Source: CBDCMJ01 sp965224325 (lineage in GTDB: Bacteria > Chloroflexota > Dehalococcoidia > Lucifugimonadales > UBA3495). Taken from it: a stretch of DNA of 64,000 nucleotides. Of this stretch, positions 42,636 through 51,484 are shown in pieces; the first letter of the stretch is position 1; the number at the start of each line of letters is the position of its first letter. The position numbers and the translations under genes were made by a program. The notes under the pieces were generated by a model. It saw only the letters and a program-made list of their open reading frames with translations. It was not told the DNA's origin and searched no databases. The DNA is taken from assembly GCA_965224325.1 (NCBI GenBank), contig CBDCYT010000008.1, positions 7,932-71,931 on the forward strand. Reading direction: 5' to 3'.

Positions 42636-43829
42636 TTAGTCCGCCAAGGCAGCGGCTTTGGTCTGGCTCCTGAAGGACGGCATCACCTCTTTGCCGAACC
42701 ATTCTAGCTGCTCCAGGTAGACCTTCTCCGGCACTCCGCCGCTGGGGGGGCCGATATTGATTTCTTCCAACCCCGGAAAGCGCTCTTGGATGTCTAGAAG
42801 TTTTTCCTTGATCAGCTCCGGCGGACCGCACAGCCACCGTCCCGCCTCGACGCCGTCCTTCATCGTAGGCAGTCCGGCAGAGCGGGCCCTTCGGGGATCG
42901 GCCATGGCCTCGATTTGCTCCGGGGTTAGCGGAACGAAGCCCAGGGGGCCGAACATTTTCATGAACTCCTCCATGTACACATTGGCTTCGTCCATAGCCG
43001 CCGCCTCCGTGTCGCCTAGGAACGTATTGTAGGCGATTATGAGGTCTCCCCCCAGTTCGGTCTCTCTCCCATGGCGGGCCAAGGTTTCCTGCCAGCGGTT
43101 AATCGTCTCGAGACTGCCGCCCCCCAACGCTGCCCCGCCGCCGATGAGGCCCTTGATGCCATGCTTGGCCATAAAATCCATCTGCCGTTGGCTGCCGGTG
43201 ACCAAGGGTTGCCAGCATTCCACCGGCAGAGTCCGGGGCCGCGGCACCAAGGTGATTTCCTCCAGCTCATATCCCCGGTAGGGCACCCTGGGCGGGATAG
43301 TGTAATGCTTACCCCGATGCGAGAAGGACCGGCTGTTGAATGCCTTGAAGAGGACCTCGACCTGCTCCTCGAACAGCTCCTGGTTGGCGTCCGAGTCCGT
43401 GATGGTGCTGGGCGCGCCGAAAGTATCAACTTCGCGGCTGTGGTAGCCGCGTCCCACGCCAAAGATCACCCGTCCGTTAGTCAAGATATCGGCGGTGGCG
43501 TAGTCTTCCGCCAAGCGCAGGGGGTGCCACATAGGAGAGATATTGAAACCGCACCCGAATTTGATCTTTTCGGTTACGTGGGCCAGATGGACGTTGAACA
43601 GAAGTAGGTTGGGGATAACCTCATAGCCTTCCCGTTGAAAGTGGTGCTCCGCCATCCAAAAGGTGTCATACCCCAGCCGGTCCATTAGCTGGGCCATGTT
43701 TTGGGCCTTGCTAAAGACGGTGGCAAGATGCTCGTCGGACAGCCACCGGTCGTTGGCCGGGGTGCCGTCAAGACCTATATCCTCCAGGTCCACGTTTCCA
43801 GCGAACAAGCTGCCGAATCTTGTTATCAC
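42636..43829 (-). CDS. LLM-class flavin-dependent monooxygenase, copy 1
   Basis: The 397-residue protein is a bacterial-luciferase-like (TIM-barrel) enzyme with GYDTFWMAEHHFQREGYE and FGCGFNISPMWHPLRLAEDYA. GRVIFGVGRGYHSREVDTFG follows, then EEQVEVLFKAF. It would use reduced flavin and O2 to oxidise an organic substrate. It is about two thirds identical to the neighbouring 44149-45342, so the pair arose by duplication. Large numbers of such enzymes are known in SAR202 Chloroflexota, linked to recalcitrant organic matter; that link is general knowledge, not shown here. Confidence 0.9.
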   Translation of the reverse strand: MITRFGSLFAGNVDLEDIGLDGTPANDRWLSDEHLATVFSKAQNMAQLMDRLGYDTFWMAEHHFQREGYEVIPNLLLFNVHLAHVTEKIKFGCGFNISPMWHPLRLAEDYATADILTNGRVIFGVGRGYHSREVDTFGAPSTITDSDANQELFEEQVEVLFKAFNSRSFSHRGKHYTIPPRVPYRGYELEEITLVPRPRTLPVECWQPLVTGSQRQMDFMAKHGIKGLIGGGAALGGGSLETINRWQETLARHGRETELGGDLIIAYNTFLGDTEAAAMDEANVYMEEFMKMFGPLGFVPLTPEQIEAMADPRRARSAGLPTMKDGVEAGRWLCGPPELIKEKLLDIQERFPGLEEINIGPPSGGVPEKVYLEQLEWFGKEVMPSFRSQTKAAALAD

Positions 43830-44148
43830 TCTTCACCTCGTCTTGTTATTGCCTGTATTTGTCTACTTGTATCCAGCGGAGAGTAGACGTTACTCCCTGG
43901 TGGCGCGGAAACCGTTTCAACTCCCCTTAACCAACGTCCTAATCTATGGAAGTTATTGGGGGAAGTTATTGGGCGTTTTATCAGAAACCGTTACGGGAGA
44001 GAGGAACGGCGCTATGCCCTGCTATGCCCCAGACTAGCGGAACTGGCCTGAGACCTACACGGGCGAGGAGTCTCCAACTTCCAATCTACGCAGGCACGGC
44101 CGCTTATAGCGTTTACGTCGAGGCAGCGCCGGCCGTATGACCGGCAAT
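43830..44148. other. Gene-free spacer between the monooxygenase paralogues
   Basis: About 319 bp with no gene. A short tandem duplication of GGAAGTTATTGGG lies near 43947-43974. The promoter of copy 1 should be here. Confidence 0.4.
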
Positions 44149-45342
44149 CTAGGCGGCGGTTGTGGGCTCCGCGGCCTGGTCCTTGAAGGCCGGCATAACC
44201 TCTTCGGAGAAACGTTGGAGCTGCTCGAGGATGACCGACTGAGGAGTTCCTATCACCTGGCCTACGTTTACCGATGCCAAGCCGGGGTACCGCTCTTGAA
44301 TGTTCATAAGCTTTTCGGTTATGAGTTCCGCGGGACCGCACAGCCATGAACCGGCCGCCGCCGCTTGATCAAGAGTGGGCAGACCCGCGGAGCGGGCGCG
44401 GCTTGGGTCGCCGACGGCCGCCAGTTGGTCGGCGCTTAACCCCCGGACGAATCCCAGGGGAGCGAACATTTTCATATTTTCTTCAAAAAATGGGGTGGCT
44501 TCTTTGATGGCCTGACTTTCGGTCTCCGCAATGTGAAAGCTGTAACCGATGGCTAGGTCCTCGCCCAGCTCGAGCTCTCGTCCGGCCCTGGCTTGGGCGT
44601 CTCTCCAAGCCTCCATCACCTGATCCGTAGCCCCACCCGCGGCGGCGCCTCCTCCAATGAGCCCCTTAATGCCGTGCTTAGCCATGAAGTCCATCTGCCG
44701 CTGGCTGCCGCTTACGAGGGGTTGCCAACATTCCACCGGCAAGGTGCGGGGCCTGGGGACCAAAGTTATCTCCTTCAGTTGGTAGCCGCGGTATGGCACT
44801 TCCGGCGGAATTTGGTAGTACTCACTGTGATGTGAGAAGGAGCGGTTGTCGAACGCCTTCAAAATGATTTCTACTTGGTCTTCAAAAAGCTCACGATTAG
44901 CCGCGTCGTCAGTGGCTGTACTGGGGGCGCCCAGAGATTCGGTCTCCCTGGAGTGGTAACCACGGCCCACGCCGAATACTACCCGGCCGTTAGTGAGCCA
45001 ATCTGCGGTGGCAAAGTCTTCCGCCAGACGCAGTGGATGCCACATGGGAGTAATGTTGAATCCGCAGCCGAATCTGAGGTTCTTGGTGAGTTGGGCCAGA
45101 TGGACGAAGAGCATCAGCAGGTTTGGCAGGCACTCATAGCCTTCCCTCTGAAAGCGGTGCTCCGCTGCCCAAAAGACGTCGTAGCCCGTGCGGTCCATCA
45201 ACTTGGCTATAGCTTCGCTTTTATCGAACACCGTTGCTAGGTGCTCGTCGGACAACCACCGCTCATTCACCGGGGTGCCGTCCAGACCGATGTTTTCCAA
45301 GTCTACGTGACCAGCGAACAGGCTGCCAAAGCTCTTTATCAT
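44149..45342 (-). CDS. LLM-class flavin-dependent monooxygenase, copy 2
   Basis: Same length (397) and architecture as 42636-43829: DRTGYDVFWAAEHRFQREGY, FGCGFNITPMWHPLRLAEDF, GRVVFGVGRGYHSRETESLG. Differences concentrate in the C-terminal third (ALKE- and FEENMKMF-like regions), where substrate contacts usually lie. The paralogues may have diverged in substrate. Confidence 0.9.
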   Translation of the reverse strand: MIKSFGSLFAGHVDLENIGLDGTPVNERWLSDEHLATVFDKSEAIAKLMDRTGYDVFWAAEHRFQREGYECLPNLLMLFVHLAQLTKNLRFGCGFNITPMWHPLRLAEDFATADWLTNGRVVFGVGRGYHSRETESLGAPSTATDDAANRELFEDQVEIILKAFDNRSFSHHSEYYQIPPEVPYRGYQLKEITLVPRPRTLPVECWQPLVSGSQRQMDFMAKHGIKGLIGGGAAAGGATDQVMEAWRDAQARAGRELELGEDLAIGYSFHIAETESQAIKEATPFFEENMKMFAPLGFVRGLSADQLAAVGDPSRARSAGLPTLDQAAAAGSWLCGPAELITEKLMNIQERYPGLASVNVGQVIGTPQSVILEQLQRFSEEVMPAFKDQAAEPTTAA

Positions 45343-45791
45343 TTCTCACTCACCCTCGGGGTAGAGGCGCAGATCTCCCCGCACATTGTAATCCAGGAGG
45401 GTTGGTTGTCAACCGCCGGGGCGGCTGAGCCGCCGGGCGGCGGGGTGGCCAGGCGGTGCTCATCGCCGCCGGGCCACCATCTCGTTGATGGTGCTTTCGT
45501 GGCTACGGTCTTTAGAATAGGCCGTCGTCATACCAGAAGTGGTTCACCTCTATGAAGCTCGAGCGGCCCGAGATTGCCAGTCGCTGCCTGAATCTGATCA
45601 GTTGAAACATTACGCTCATCCGTTTGCCCAGGAATTGATCACGTCAATCCCATTTCCATCGAAATCGTCTGCGTTTCGAGTTGCGACCGATGTCCCGAGG
45701 GAGCGGGCCCTGGCCGCAACCTGGGGATGGGCAAGATTGATGGGATGACCAACGACACGGCGAGCGGCTAGCTATCCCGAACAAGCCGGTT
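45343..45791. other. Gene-free stretch
   Basis: No convincing gene. A 69-residue plus-strand frame at 45539-45748 has no binding site or family features. Confidence 0.4.
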
Positions 45792-46895
45792 CTAGCTGTT
45801 TAGTCCGGTGGTCCATTGGTAACGTCGTTTCAACCTCGTAAGCCGGTTGTAACCAATCCTTTCTTCTTTTTGTAGTCTACCGACCACTATGAATGGCGCT
45901 ATCCCCACCGCCTGCGCAAACTCCATAACGGCGGGCAACGCGAAGTGACCTTGATCACAGAAACCTTTCCAATCTTTCGCTGCAACAAGAAAATCGCTGG
46001 CAAATTGATCAGCCTCGACCTCGATTTCTAGCATGTCAGGGTCAGCGCCAAGTCCGTCAATTACGACCCGGCGCTGCGTCCTATGCCTGAGTAGATGGCA
46101 CGCCTCGTGAAAGAACGTGAACCAAAAGATGTCGGCCCACTTGCCCCTGATGCTCATCTGTATCAAGGCTTTTCGGTCTGTAAGCCACCGTGTGGCGCCG
46201 TTGGCCCCGCTCCGCGGGAGTTCCTGCACCATGGAGAACACGACTCCCGCTTGAGCACAGAGGGTTGACATCTCTGGGAGAAATTCTTCCGGTGAACAGG
46301 CCGTCATCCCCCTGATTTTGACGAGCGCCTCGACGAAGGCTCCCTCGTCGTAATCAGCTGTATGCACACGACCAGCGTCCATCTCCCCTTTCCGGAGCCA
46401 GACCGCGAGGGCGCCGGGAGAGATACTTTGTTGCGCCGCCTCGGTAATTCGGAACCCCACTGCTGCGTGGTACGCCAAGGGTTCAGGAGTGGCCACACCG
46501 AGGAAGCTCAGCAAGGCTTCCAATTTGCTCGGCTTGTCCTGCTTGGCTTCCATCCAACCTCTCTTGATCAATTCCTTGATTGGATATTCGTCCAGACGGG
46601 CCAAGTTACGCTCAGGAGCGTCCCGGTCACGGTTCCTGGCTAAGACCATACGGTAGTCAGCCTCCAGGTTCGTCCAGAACTGGGCATCTATTCCAAGCAC
46701 TTTCTCCAACCCAATTGCAGTCTCGGGAGTAATTGCTTTCTTTGCATTGATGATCTCGTTTATCGCCTGTGGCGGCCTGCCGAGTCTTGCGGCGAGTTCC
46801 TTCTGAGTCATTCCCCGCGCTTCCAATTCTTCTTTCAATACATCTCCCGGGGGAATAGGCAAGTCCGACAACACGCTCAGTTTCTCAACTATCAT
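45792..46895 (-). CDS. HigA-type antitoxin fused to ImmA/IrrE metallopeptidase domain
   Basis: This 367-residue protein has an N-terminal Xre/HigA HTH (ELEARGMTQKELAARLGRPP, then INEIINAKKAITPETAIGLE) and a C-terminal ImmA/IrrE domain with the zinc motif HEACH in FFHEACHLLRHR. The downstream Glu-rich EVEADQFASDFLV completes the active site. Its ATG overlaps the stop of the upstream toxin gene by 11 bp. The antitoxin would neutralise the toxin and repress the operon; the peptidase may sense a signal and cut a repressor, as ImmA does. Fusions of this kind are known. Confidence 0.87.
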   Translation of the reverse strand: MIVEKLSVLSDLPIPPGDVLKEELEARGMTQKELAARLGRPPQAINEIINAKKAITPETAIGLEKVLGIDAQFWTNLEADYRMVLARNRDRDAPERNLARLDEYPIKELIKRGWMEAKQDKPSKLEALLSFLGVATPEPLAYHAAVGFRITEAAQQSISPGALAVWLRKGEMDAGRVHTADYDEGAFVEALVKIRGMTACSPEEFLPEMSTLCAQAGVVFSMVQELPRSGANGATRWLTDRKALIQMSIRGKWADIFWFTFFHEACHLLRHRTQRRVVIDGLGADPDMLEIEVEADQFASDFLVAAKDWKGFCDQGHFALPAVMEFAQAVGIAPFIVVGRLQKEERIGYNRLTRLKRRYQWTTGLNS

Positions 46896-47184
46896 AATGG
46901 TTGCTGATCTCCTCTATAACCAAGGACTGCTCCGTATCACCCTTCGTGACTATGAGACGCGACCTCCCCGTAAGATGGATAGATAATAGCCCCTCTTTGG
47001 TTCCCTTTAGGGGATGAAGTCGCATCGCCAAGATACTGTAAGCTCCGTGAAAATCTTTGACCCTATGAAGTTCGTTGATGCGGGTGACATACTTTTTACC
47101 AACTTCTGGTCCCCATTCCTGAATCGCGTTGGCTGACTCTTCGTAGTTCCGTCTAAGACGTCTCGTTCGAAACACCACTTCCAT
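46885..47184 (-). CDS. HigB/RelE-like toxin
   Basis: The 99-residue product (MEVVFRTRRLRRNYEESANA, MRLHPLKGTKEGLLSIHLTG, SRLIVTKGD) is a RelE-superfamily HigB-type toxin, an mRNA interferase acting at the ribosome. The toxin-first order with an overlapping antitoxin gene is typical of higBA. Conserved basic residues and the terminal EISNHYDS are in place. It appears intact. Confidence 0.85.
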   Translation of the reverse strand: MEVVFRTRRLRRNYEESANAIQEWGPEVGKKYVTRINELHRVKDFHGAYSILAMRLHPLKGTKEGLLSIHLTGRSRLIVTKGDTEQSLVIEEISNHYDS

Positions 47185-47489
47185 TCTTCACCCTATGGGC
47201 GAATCATATGTTAGCAGGTAAACCTTGTCAAACGTGATGTTCCATTTTTCCGCACACCTTTTGAAGAACCGACACCGCAGAGGAAAATGCGTAGAAAGGT
47301 TGACACCATTGTTCAACTGACATTACATTCCATCGCCAGTCTGAACCTCCCGAAACGTCGGCAACCGAGGCCGGCGCCGGTCTACCGAAGGCGCAGTCCA
47401 GCGGCCCGGTCAACGTCTGTCCTCGCCGATGACAGCAACGGCGTTCAACTATAAATTGGCTCTCGTCAATGTCGGTGCAGCTTGCCATG
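47185..47489. other. Gene-free stretch upstream of the toxin gene
   Basis: No gene recognised. The higBA promoter and operator should be near 47190-47240, but I see no clear palindrome. Confidence 0.4.
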
Positions 47490-47669
47490 GGGTCATTTAG
47501 TTATCGGAAGTTGTCGCCTTACACCCCCGTCATTCCCGCGAAAGCGGGAATCCAGAGACTTTACGGGGAGCGAGAGTTCGAGGTGGACTCGCTTTTCTGG
47601 GCCCCGGCATTCCCCGGGGTGACGGTGAAGAGGTGAAGAGTACCTCGCCTAGCTACCTTTAAATGACCC
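47490..47669. mobile_element. MITE-like element, inverted copy of E2
   Basis: Ends GGGTCATTTA (47490-47499) and TAAATGACCC (47660-47669) are perfect 10-bp inverted repeats. Internal sequence, including TTCCCGCGAAAGCGGGAA and TTCGAGGTGG, matches 38611-38810 in reverse. No clear target duplication. Confidence 0.7.
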
Positions 47670-47839
47670 TGCACCTTACCATTGGGACCGTGCGCCACTC
47701 ACCGGTCTAATGACTCCGGCGGGGCAATTCCCCCCATAGTGGGTTACGCCCGTTTCGCAGTCAGCCGCTCCGCGAAACGCGGCGTGAACCGGTGAAGCTT
47801 CCGCCAGCCTAATCCCCAAGATAGCCTTGAAACCGGTGA

Positions 47840-48553
47840 TTACCTGAAGCCGAGGCCTTGTTCGTTGAGGCTAACGAAACGTCCGCCATTGCCTATCACC
47901 ACGTGGTCCAGCAGTTCCACGCCCAACAGTTTGCCGGCCGCCGCCAACTGCTGGGTTATACCAACATCTTCCTGGCTAGGCGTGGGGTCCCCAGATGGAT
48001 GATTGTGCACCACAATAATCGAGGGCGCATTATCCCGCACCGCCGGGCGGATGACTTCGGCCGGCCGGACCACCGAGGAGTTCACGTTTCCCACATAAAT
48101 GTCTTGGATGCTGAGCACCTCGTTCCTGGTGTTGAGCAGCAGCACCCTTAGGTGCTCTTGCTCCAATGCAGCCATTTCCCCCATGACCAGGTTGGCCACG
48201 TCCTGAGGCGAATTGATGGTTACCCGCTCGGCCGGCGACAGCGACACCAAACGTCGGCCCAGCTCCAGACCGGCCATTAGCTGGCATGCCTTGGCCTCGC
48301 TCAACCCCTTCAAAGCGCACAACTCGGCGAAGGTGCCGCGGCCCAACCCGGATAAGCCGTCGAATTGGGCAAGCACACGGGAAGATAGAGATAGAACGTT
48401 TTCCCCCTGCATGCCGGTCCTGAGAAGAATGGCGATCAACTCCGTGTTGCTCAAGTTCTTGGCGCCGTAGTGTTTCAACCTCTCCCGAGGCCGCTCTCCT
48501 TGCGGTAGGTCCCGGATGGTTGGCTGGTACCCTGCTTCTACCTTCCCGTTCAT
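47840..48553 (-). CDS. radC: RadC/JAB-domain protein
   Basis: From the ATG at 48553 the protein has 237 residues. The N-terminal UPF0758-type helix-hairpin-helix part (LPQGERPRERLKHYGAKNLS, TELIAILLRTG) is followed by the JAMM-type domain with HNHPSGDPTPSQED, which carries the metal ligands. The cellular role of RadC is unsettled; a DNA-repair role was disputed. A GTG at 48592 would add 13 residues that are not conserved. Confidence 0.88.
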   Translation of the reverse strand: MNGKVEAGYQPTIRDLPQGERPRERLKHYGAKNLSNTELIAILLRTGMQGENVLSLSSRVLAQFDGLSGLGRGTFAELCALKGLSEAKACQLMAGLELGRRLVSLSPAERVTINSPQDVANLVMGEMAALEQEHLRVLLLNTRNEVLSIQDIYVGNVNSSVVRPAEVIRPAVRDNAPSIIVVHNHPSGDPTPSQEDVGITQQLAAAGKLLGVELLDHVVIGNGGRFVSLNEQGLGFR

Positions 48554-48942
48554 CGGCTCACCAATCTTTGAGCTACAGGCCTGGTCCGCCACACCAGGAT
48601 ATTAATGAATGTCAGTGGGCTTAGAAAGGGGTTGGTGACAGTACCAGACGTTAGGGAGGGAGCAGCAACGTTTCCAAAGGCAACTAAACATCCGCAATGA
48701 CGGGTCTTTCAGTGACTGGCGCCGAATACGGGTCCGCGCACCTGACGTGCCAGGGTCGAGCCAAAGGCCCACCCGCGGTTGGACAGGCTCGCCATGGCCC
48801 GACGGAGGCGAGCCAAAGGGATGGCCCATAGTTGGACGGGCCCGTCTTGACCCGGTTCCCACTCACGGTGAAACGGCCCCGGGGCCCCGTGTGCATAGCC
48901 GGACCCTAGCCTTTATACTTAGCTGCGAAGACCGGTGGGTTA
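48554..48942. other. Intergenic region between divergent radC and NAD synthetase genes
   Basis: Both genes are read outward from here, so promoters for both are expected. I see no gene and no clear RNA element. Confidence 0.4.
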
Positions 48943-50685
48943 ATGACACGAATCTTTCGGCTAGCACTGGCGCAAATCAACACAACCGTCGGCGATATTC
49001 CGGGCAACACTGCTCTCATGCTGGACTGTCTAGAGCGGGCCCGGGAGGCCCAAGCCGACTTGGCCGCGTTTCCGGAACTAGCCACTACCGGCTATCCACC
49101 TGAGGACCTCCTCTTCAAGACCTCTTTCCTGCGGGACAACGTGGCGGCCATGGAGAAAGTAGTCGCCGCCGCTCGTGGCATGGCAGTTATAGTGGGCTAC
49201 GTTCATCCGGGCATGGAGATATCCAATGCCGCGGCCATCGGATTCGATGGCAAACTGGTGGACAGCTATCACAAGATGTACTTACCCAACTACGGCGTAT
49301 TCGATGAAGACCGCTATTTCCACAAGGGGAACACCTGCCCGGTGTACGTGATTAGCGGGGTGAACGTGGGCGTCAACATCTGCGAAGATATTTGGCGCCC
49401 AATGGGTCCCATCTCGGTCCAGCGGGAAGCCGGGGCGGAGCTGATTGTAAATATCAACGCCTCACCCTTCCACGCTGGGAAGAGGGCCTACCGCGAGAAA
49501 ATGGTCGCCACCCGCGCCGCGGATAACGGCCTTCATGTTGCCTATCTCAACACGGTCGGCGCACAGGACGAATTGGTGTTCGATGGCGCCAGCCTGATTT
49601 GCGACGCCAGCGGCCAAGTGGTCGCCCGTGGCCCGGCTTTCGAAGAGTCACTGCTCGTCGTTGATCTGGACATAGAAGCAACACACCGCGACCGCCTGCG
49701 CGGCCCGCGGCGGAGGAAGGAGAATCCCGCTATCTTGGCAGAAATAGGCCCTTCCCAAGTGCTGAACGTGTCCGGCGGCGAGTCCAGGTCCCGTCTACCC
49801 CTAGAAACGCCGGAGCAGCCTACGGGCATGGGCGAGGAAGAGGAGGTCTACCGGGCCTTGGTGCTGGGGACACGCGACTATCTGCGCAAGTCCGGCTTTA
49901 GCAAAGCGCTGGTGGGACTCTCAGGAGGTGTGGACTCAGCCCTCACTGCCGCTGTGGCCGTGGATGCCCTAGGGCCAAATAACGTGGTGGGGGTCTCCAT
50001 GCCTTCCCGGTTCTCCTCTGATGGTAGCATCAGCGACTCCAAGGAGTTGGCGGACAATCTCGGAATGGACCTCTGGACCGTGCCCATAGAGCGGGCGCAC
50101 GTTGCCTTTAGCGAAATGCTTGAACCCCACTTCCGCGGCACGCAGCCCAACGTGGCCGAAGAGAACATTCAAGCCAGGATAAGAGGCAACATTCTCATGG
50201 CCATCTCTAACAAATTCGGCTGGATGGTATTGACTACAGGGAACAAGAGCGAGATGGCTATGGGTTACGCAACTTTGTACGGTGATATGGCCGGCGGGTT
50301 TGCGGTAATAAAAGACGTGCCCAAGACCCTAGTTTACCGGCTGAGCCGCTGGCGCAACGAGAACGGCGAGCCTCTCGGCGTAATCCCGGAGGCGATTATC
50401 AACAAGCCTCCTTCAGCCGAGCTTAAAGAGGGACAACTGGACGAAGATAGCCTCCCTCCCTATGAGGTGCTGGACCCGGTGGTCAAAGCTTACGTCGAGG
50501 AAGACTGGAGCTACGACGATATGGTGACTAAAGGGTTTGACCCTCAGGTGACCCGCCAGGTGATTGCCGCAGTGGACCGTAACGAGTACAAGCGCCGTCA
50601 AGCTCCCCCGGGCGTCAAAATCACACCCCGGGCCTTTGGCAAAGACCGGCGCCTCCCAATCGTCAACCGCTTCCATCAAGTGTAG
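48943..50685 (+). CDS. nadE: Glutamine-dependent NAD+ synthetase
   Basis: The 580-residue enzyme makes NAD+ from nicotinate adenine dinucleotide, with ammonia from glutamine. The N-terminal glutaminase (carbon-nitrogen hydrolase) has its Glu in AAFPELATTGY, Lys in SYHKMYLPNYG and Cys in NICEDIW. The C-terminal synthetase has the P-loop LSGGVDSALTAA and LTTGNKSEMAMGYATLYGD. It is full length and intact. It stands alone on the plus strand. Confidence 0.95.
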   Translation: MTRIFRLALAQINTTVGDIPGNTALMLDCLERAREAQADLAAFPELATTGYPPEDLLFKTSFLRDNVAAMEKVVAAARGMAVIVGYVHPGMEISNAAAIGFDGKLVDSYHKMYLPNYGVFDEDRYFHKGNTCPVYVISGVNVGVNICEDIWRPMGPISVQREAGAELIVNINASPFHAGKRAYREKMVATRAADNGLHVAYLNTVGAQDELVFDGASLICDASGQVVARGPAFEESLLVVDLDIEATHRDRLRGPRRRKENPAILAEIGPSQVLNVSGGESRSRLPLETPEQPTGMGEEEEVYRALVLGTRDYLRKSGFSKALVGLSGGVDSALTAAVAVDALGPNNVVGVSMPSRFSSDGSISDSKELADNLGMDLWTVPIERAHVAFSEMLEPHFRGTQPNVAEENIQARIRGNILMAISNKFGWMVLTTGNKSEMAMGYATLYGDMAGGFAVIKDVPKTLVYRLSRWRNENGEPLGVIPEAIINKPPSAELKEGQLDEDSLPPYEVLDPVVKAYVEEDWSYDDMVTKGFDPQVTRQVIAAVDRNEYKRRQAPPGVKITPRAFGKDRRLPIVNRFHQV

Positions 50686-50898
50686 TAGGCTGGTGTAGTT
50701 GACAAGCGTAGCTGGCTTGAGCCTGACGCGTGGCGCCGTCAGTCCGGTCTTGCCAAGGTTGTGCCCACTGGAAGCCCGGTCTTTGCCGGTCTTGGCTAGA
50801 AGACCCGGACTTTAGCCGGAGGGCCACAGGGCTCGGGTAGGACCCCCGGAAACCGGGCATGCGACGGCGGATGCCTCCGGGCCGGGCCGGTGGAGCCG

Positions 50899-51288
50899 TT
50901 AGTCTGGAATCCAGACCACGGCCTCCACCTCTACTAGATACTCAGGCCGGACCAAAGCGGCAACTATCACCGTGGAGCTGGCCGGTGGGCTGCTAGGCCA
51001 GGTCTCTCCCCGCACCTTGCTATAGCCAGCATAGTTGTTGACGTCGGTGAGGAAGCAGGTTATTTTCACCGTGTCTTGCATACCAGCCCCCGCCGCCTCG
51101 ACGATGGTCTGTATGTTGGCCATGACCTGTCTGCTCTGGGCCTCACAGTCGCCGGCTCCCACCAGGTTGCCGTTGCTGTCCGTGGCCACGTTGCCCGATA
51201 CGAAAAGGAGACCGCCTACCCGGATGCCCGGTGCAAGAGCCGGATTGAGGTTGATACCCGGGGGAGTGATGGGAATTCTCTCTGACAT
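50899..51288 (-). CDS. Rid family (YjgF/YER057c) protein
   Basis: The 129-residue product has VGGLLFVSGNVATDSNG, ANIQTIVEAAGAGMQDTVKI, FLTDVNNYAGYSKVR and the C-terminal EVEAVVWIPD. Classic RidA uses an Arg near the end in an IEAVA context; here AALVRPEYLVEVEAV places an Arg similarly. The family deaminates reactive enamines. Stand-alone gene. Confidence 0.85.
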   Translation of the reverse strand: MSERIPITPPGINLNPALAPGIRVGGLLFVSGNVATDSNGNLVGAGDCEAQSRQVMANIQTIVEAAGAGMQDTVKITCFLTDVNNYAGYSKVRGETWPSSPPASSTVIVAALVRPEYLVEVEAVVWIPD

Positions 51289-51484
51289 GTGATTACCTCC
51301 GTTAGCGTTTGGCGGCCGAAGCCGTCCTGGAGATAGGACTTAGGCCCGGTAGCGGCGGTTCCGTGGGTGAGAGTCGTGGGTGGGAGCCGTGAGCGAGATA
51401 AATATCGCCGCAATGGACCCATAAGTCATGCGATGGCGCGGAATGGTGTGCCCCGCCTGACGAATGCACAGGGGAATGCGCAGG

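Noticed and set aside
45539..45748. 69-residue plus-strand frame
   Set aside because: No ribosome binding site, no recognised family and no partner.
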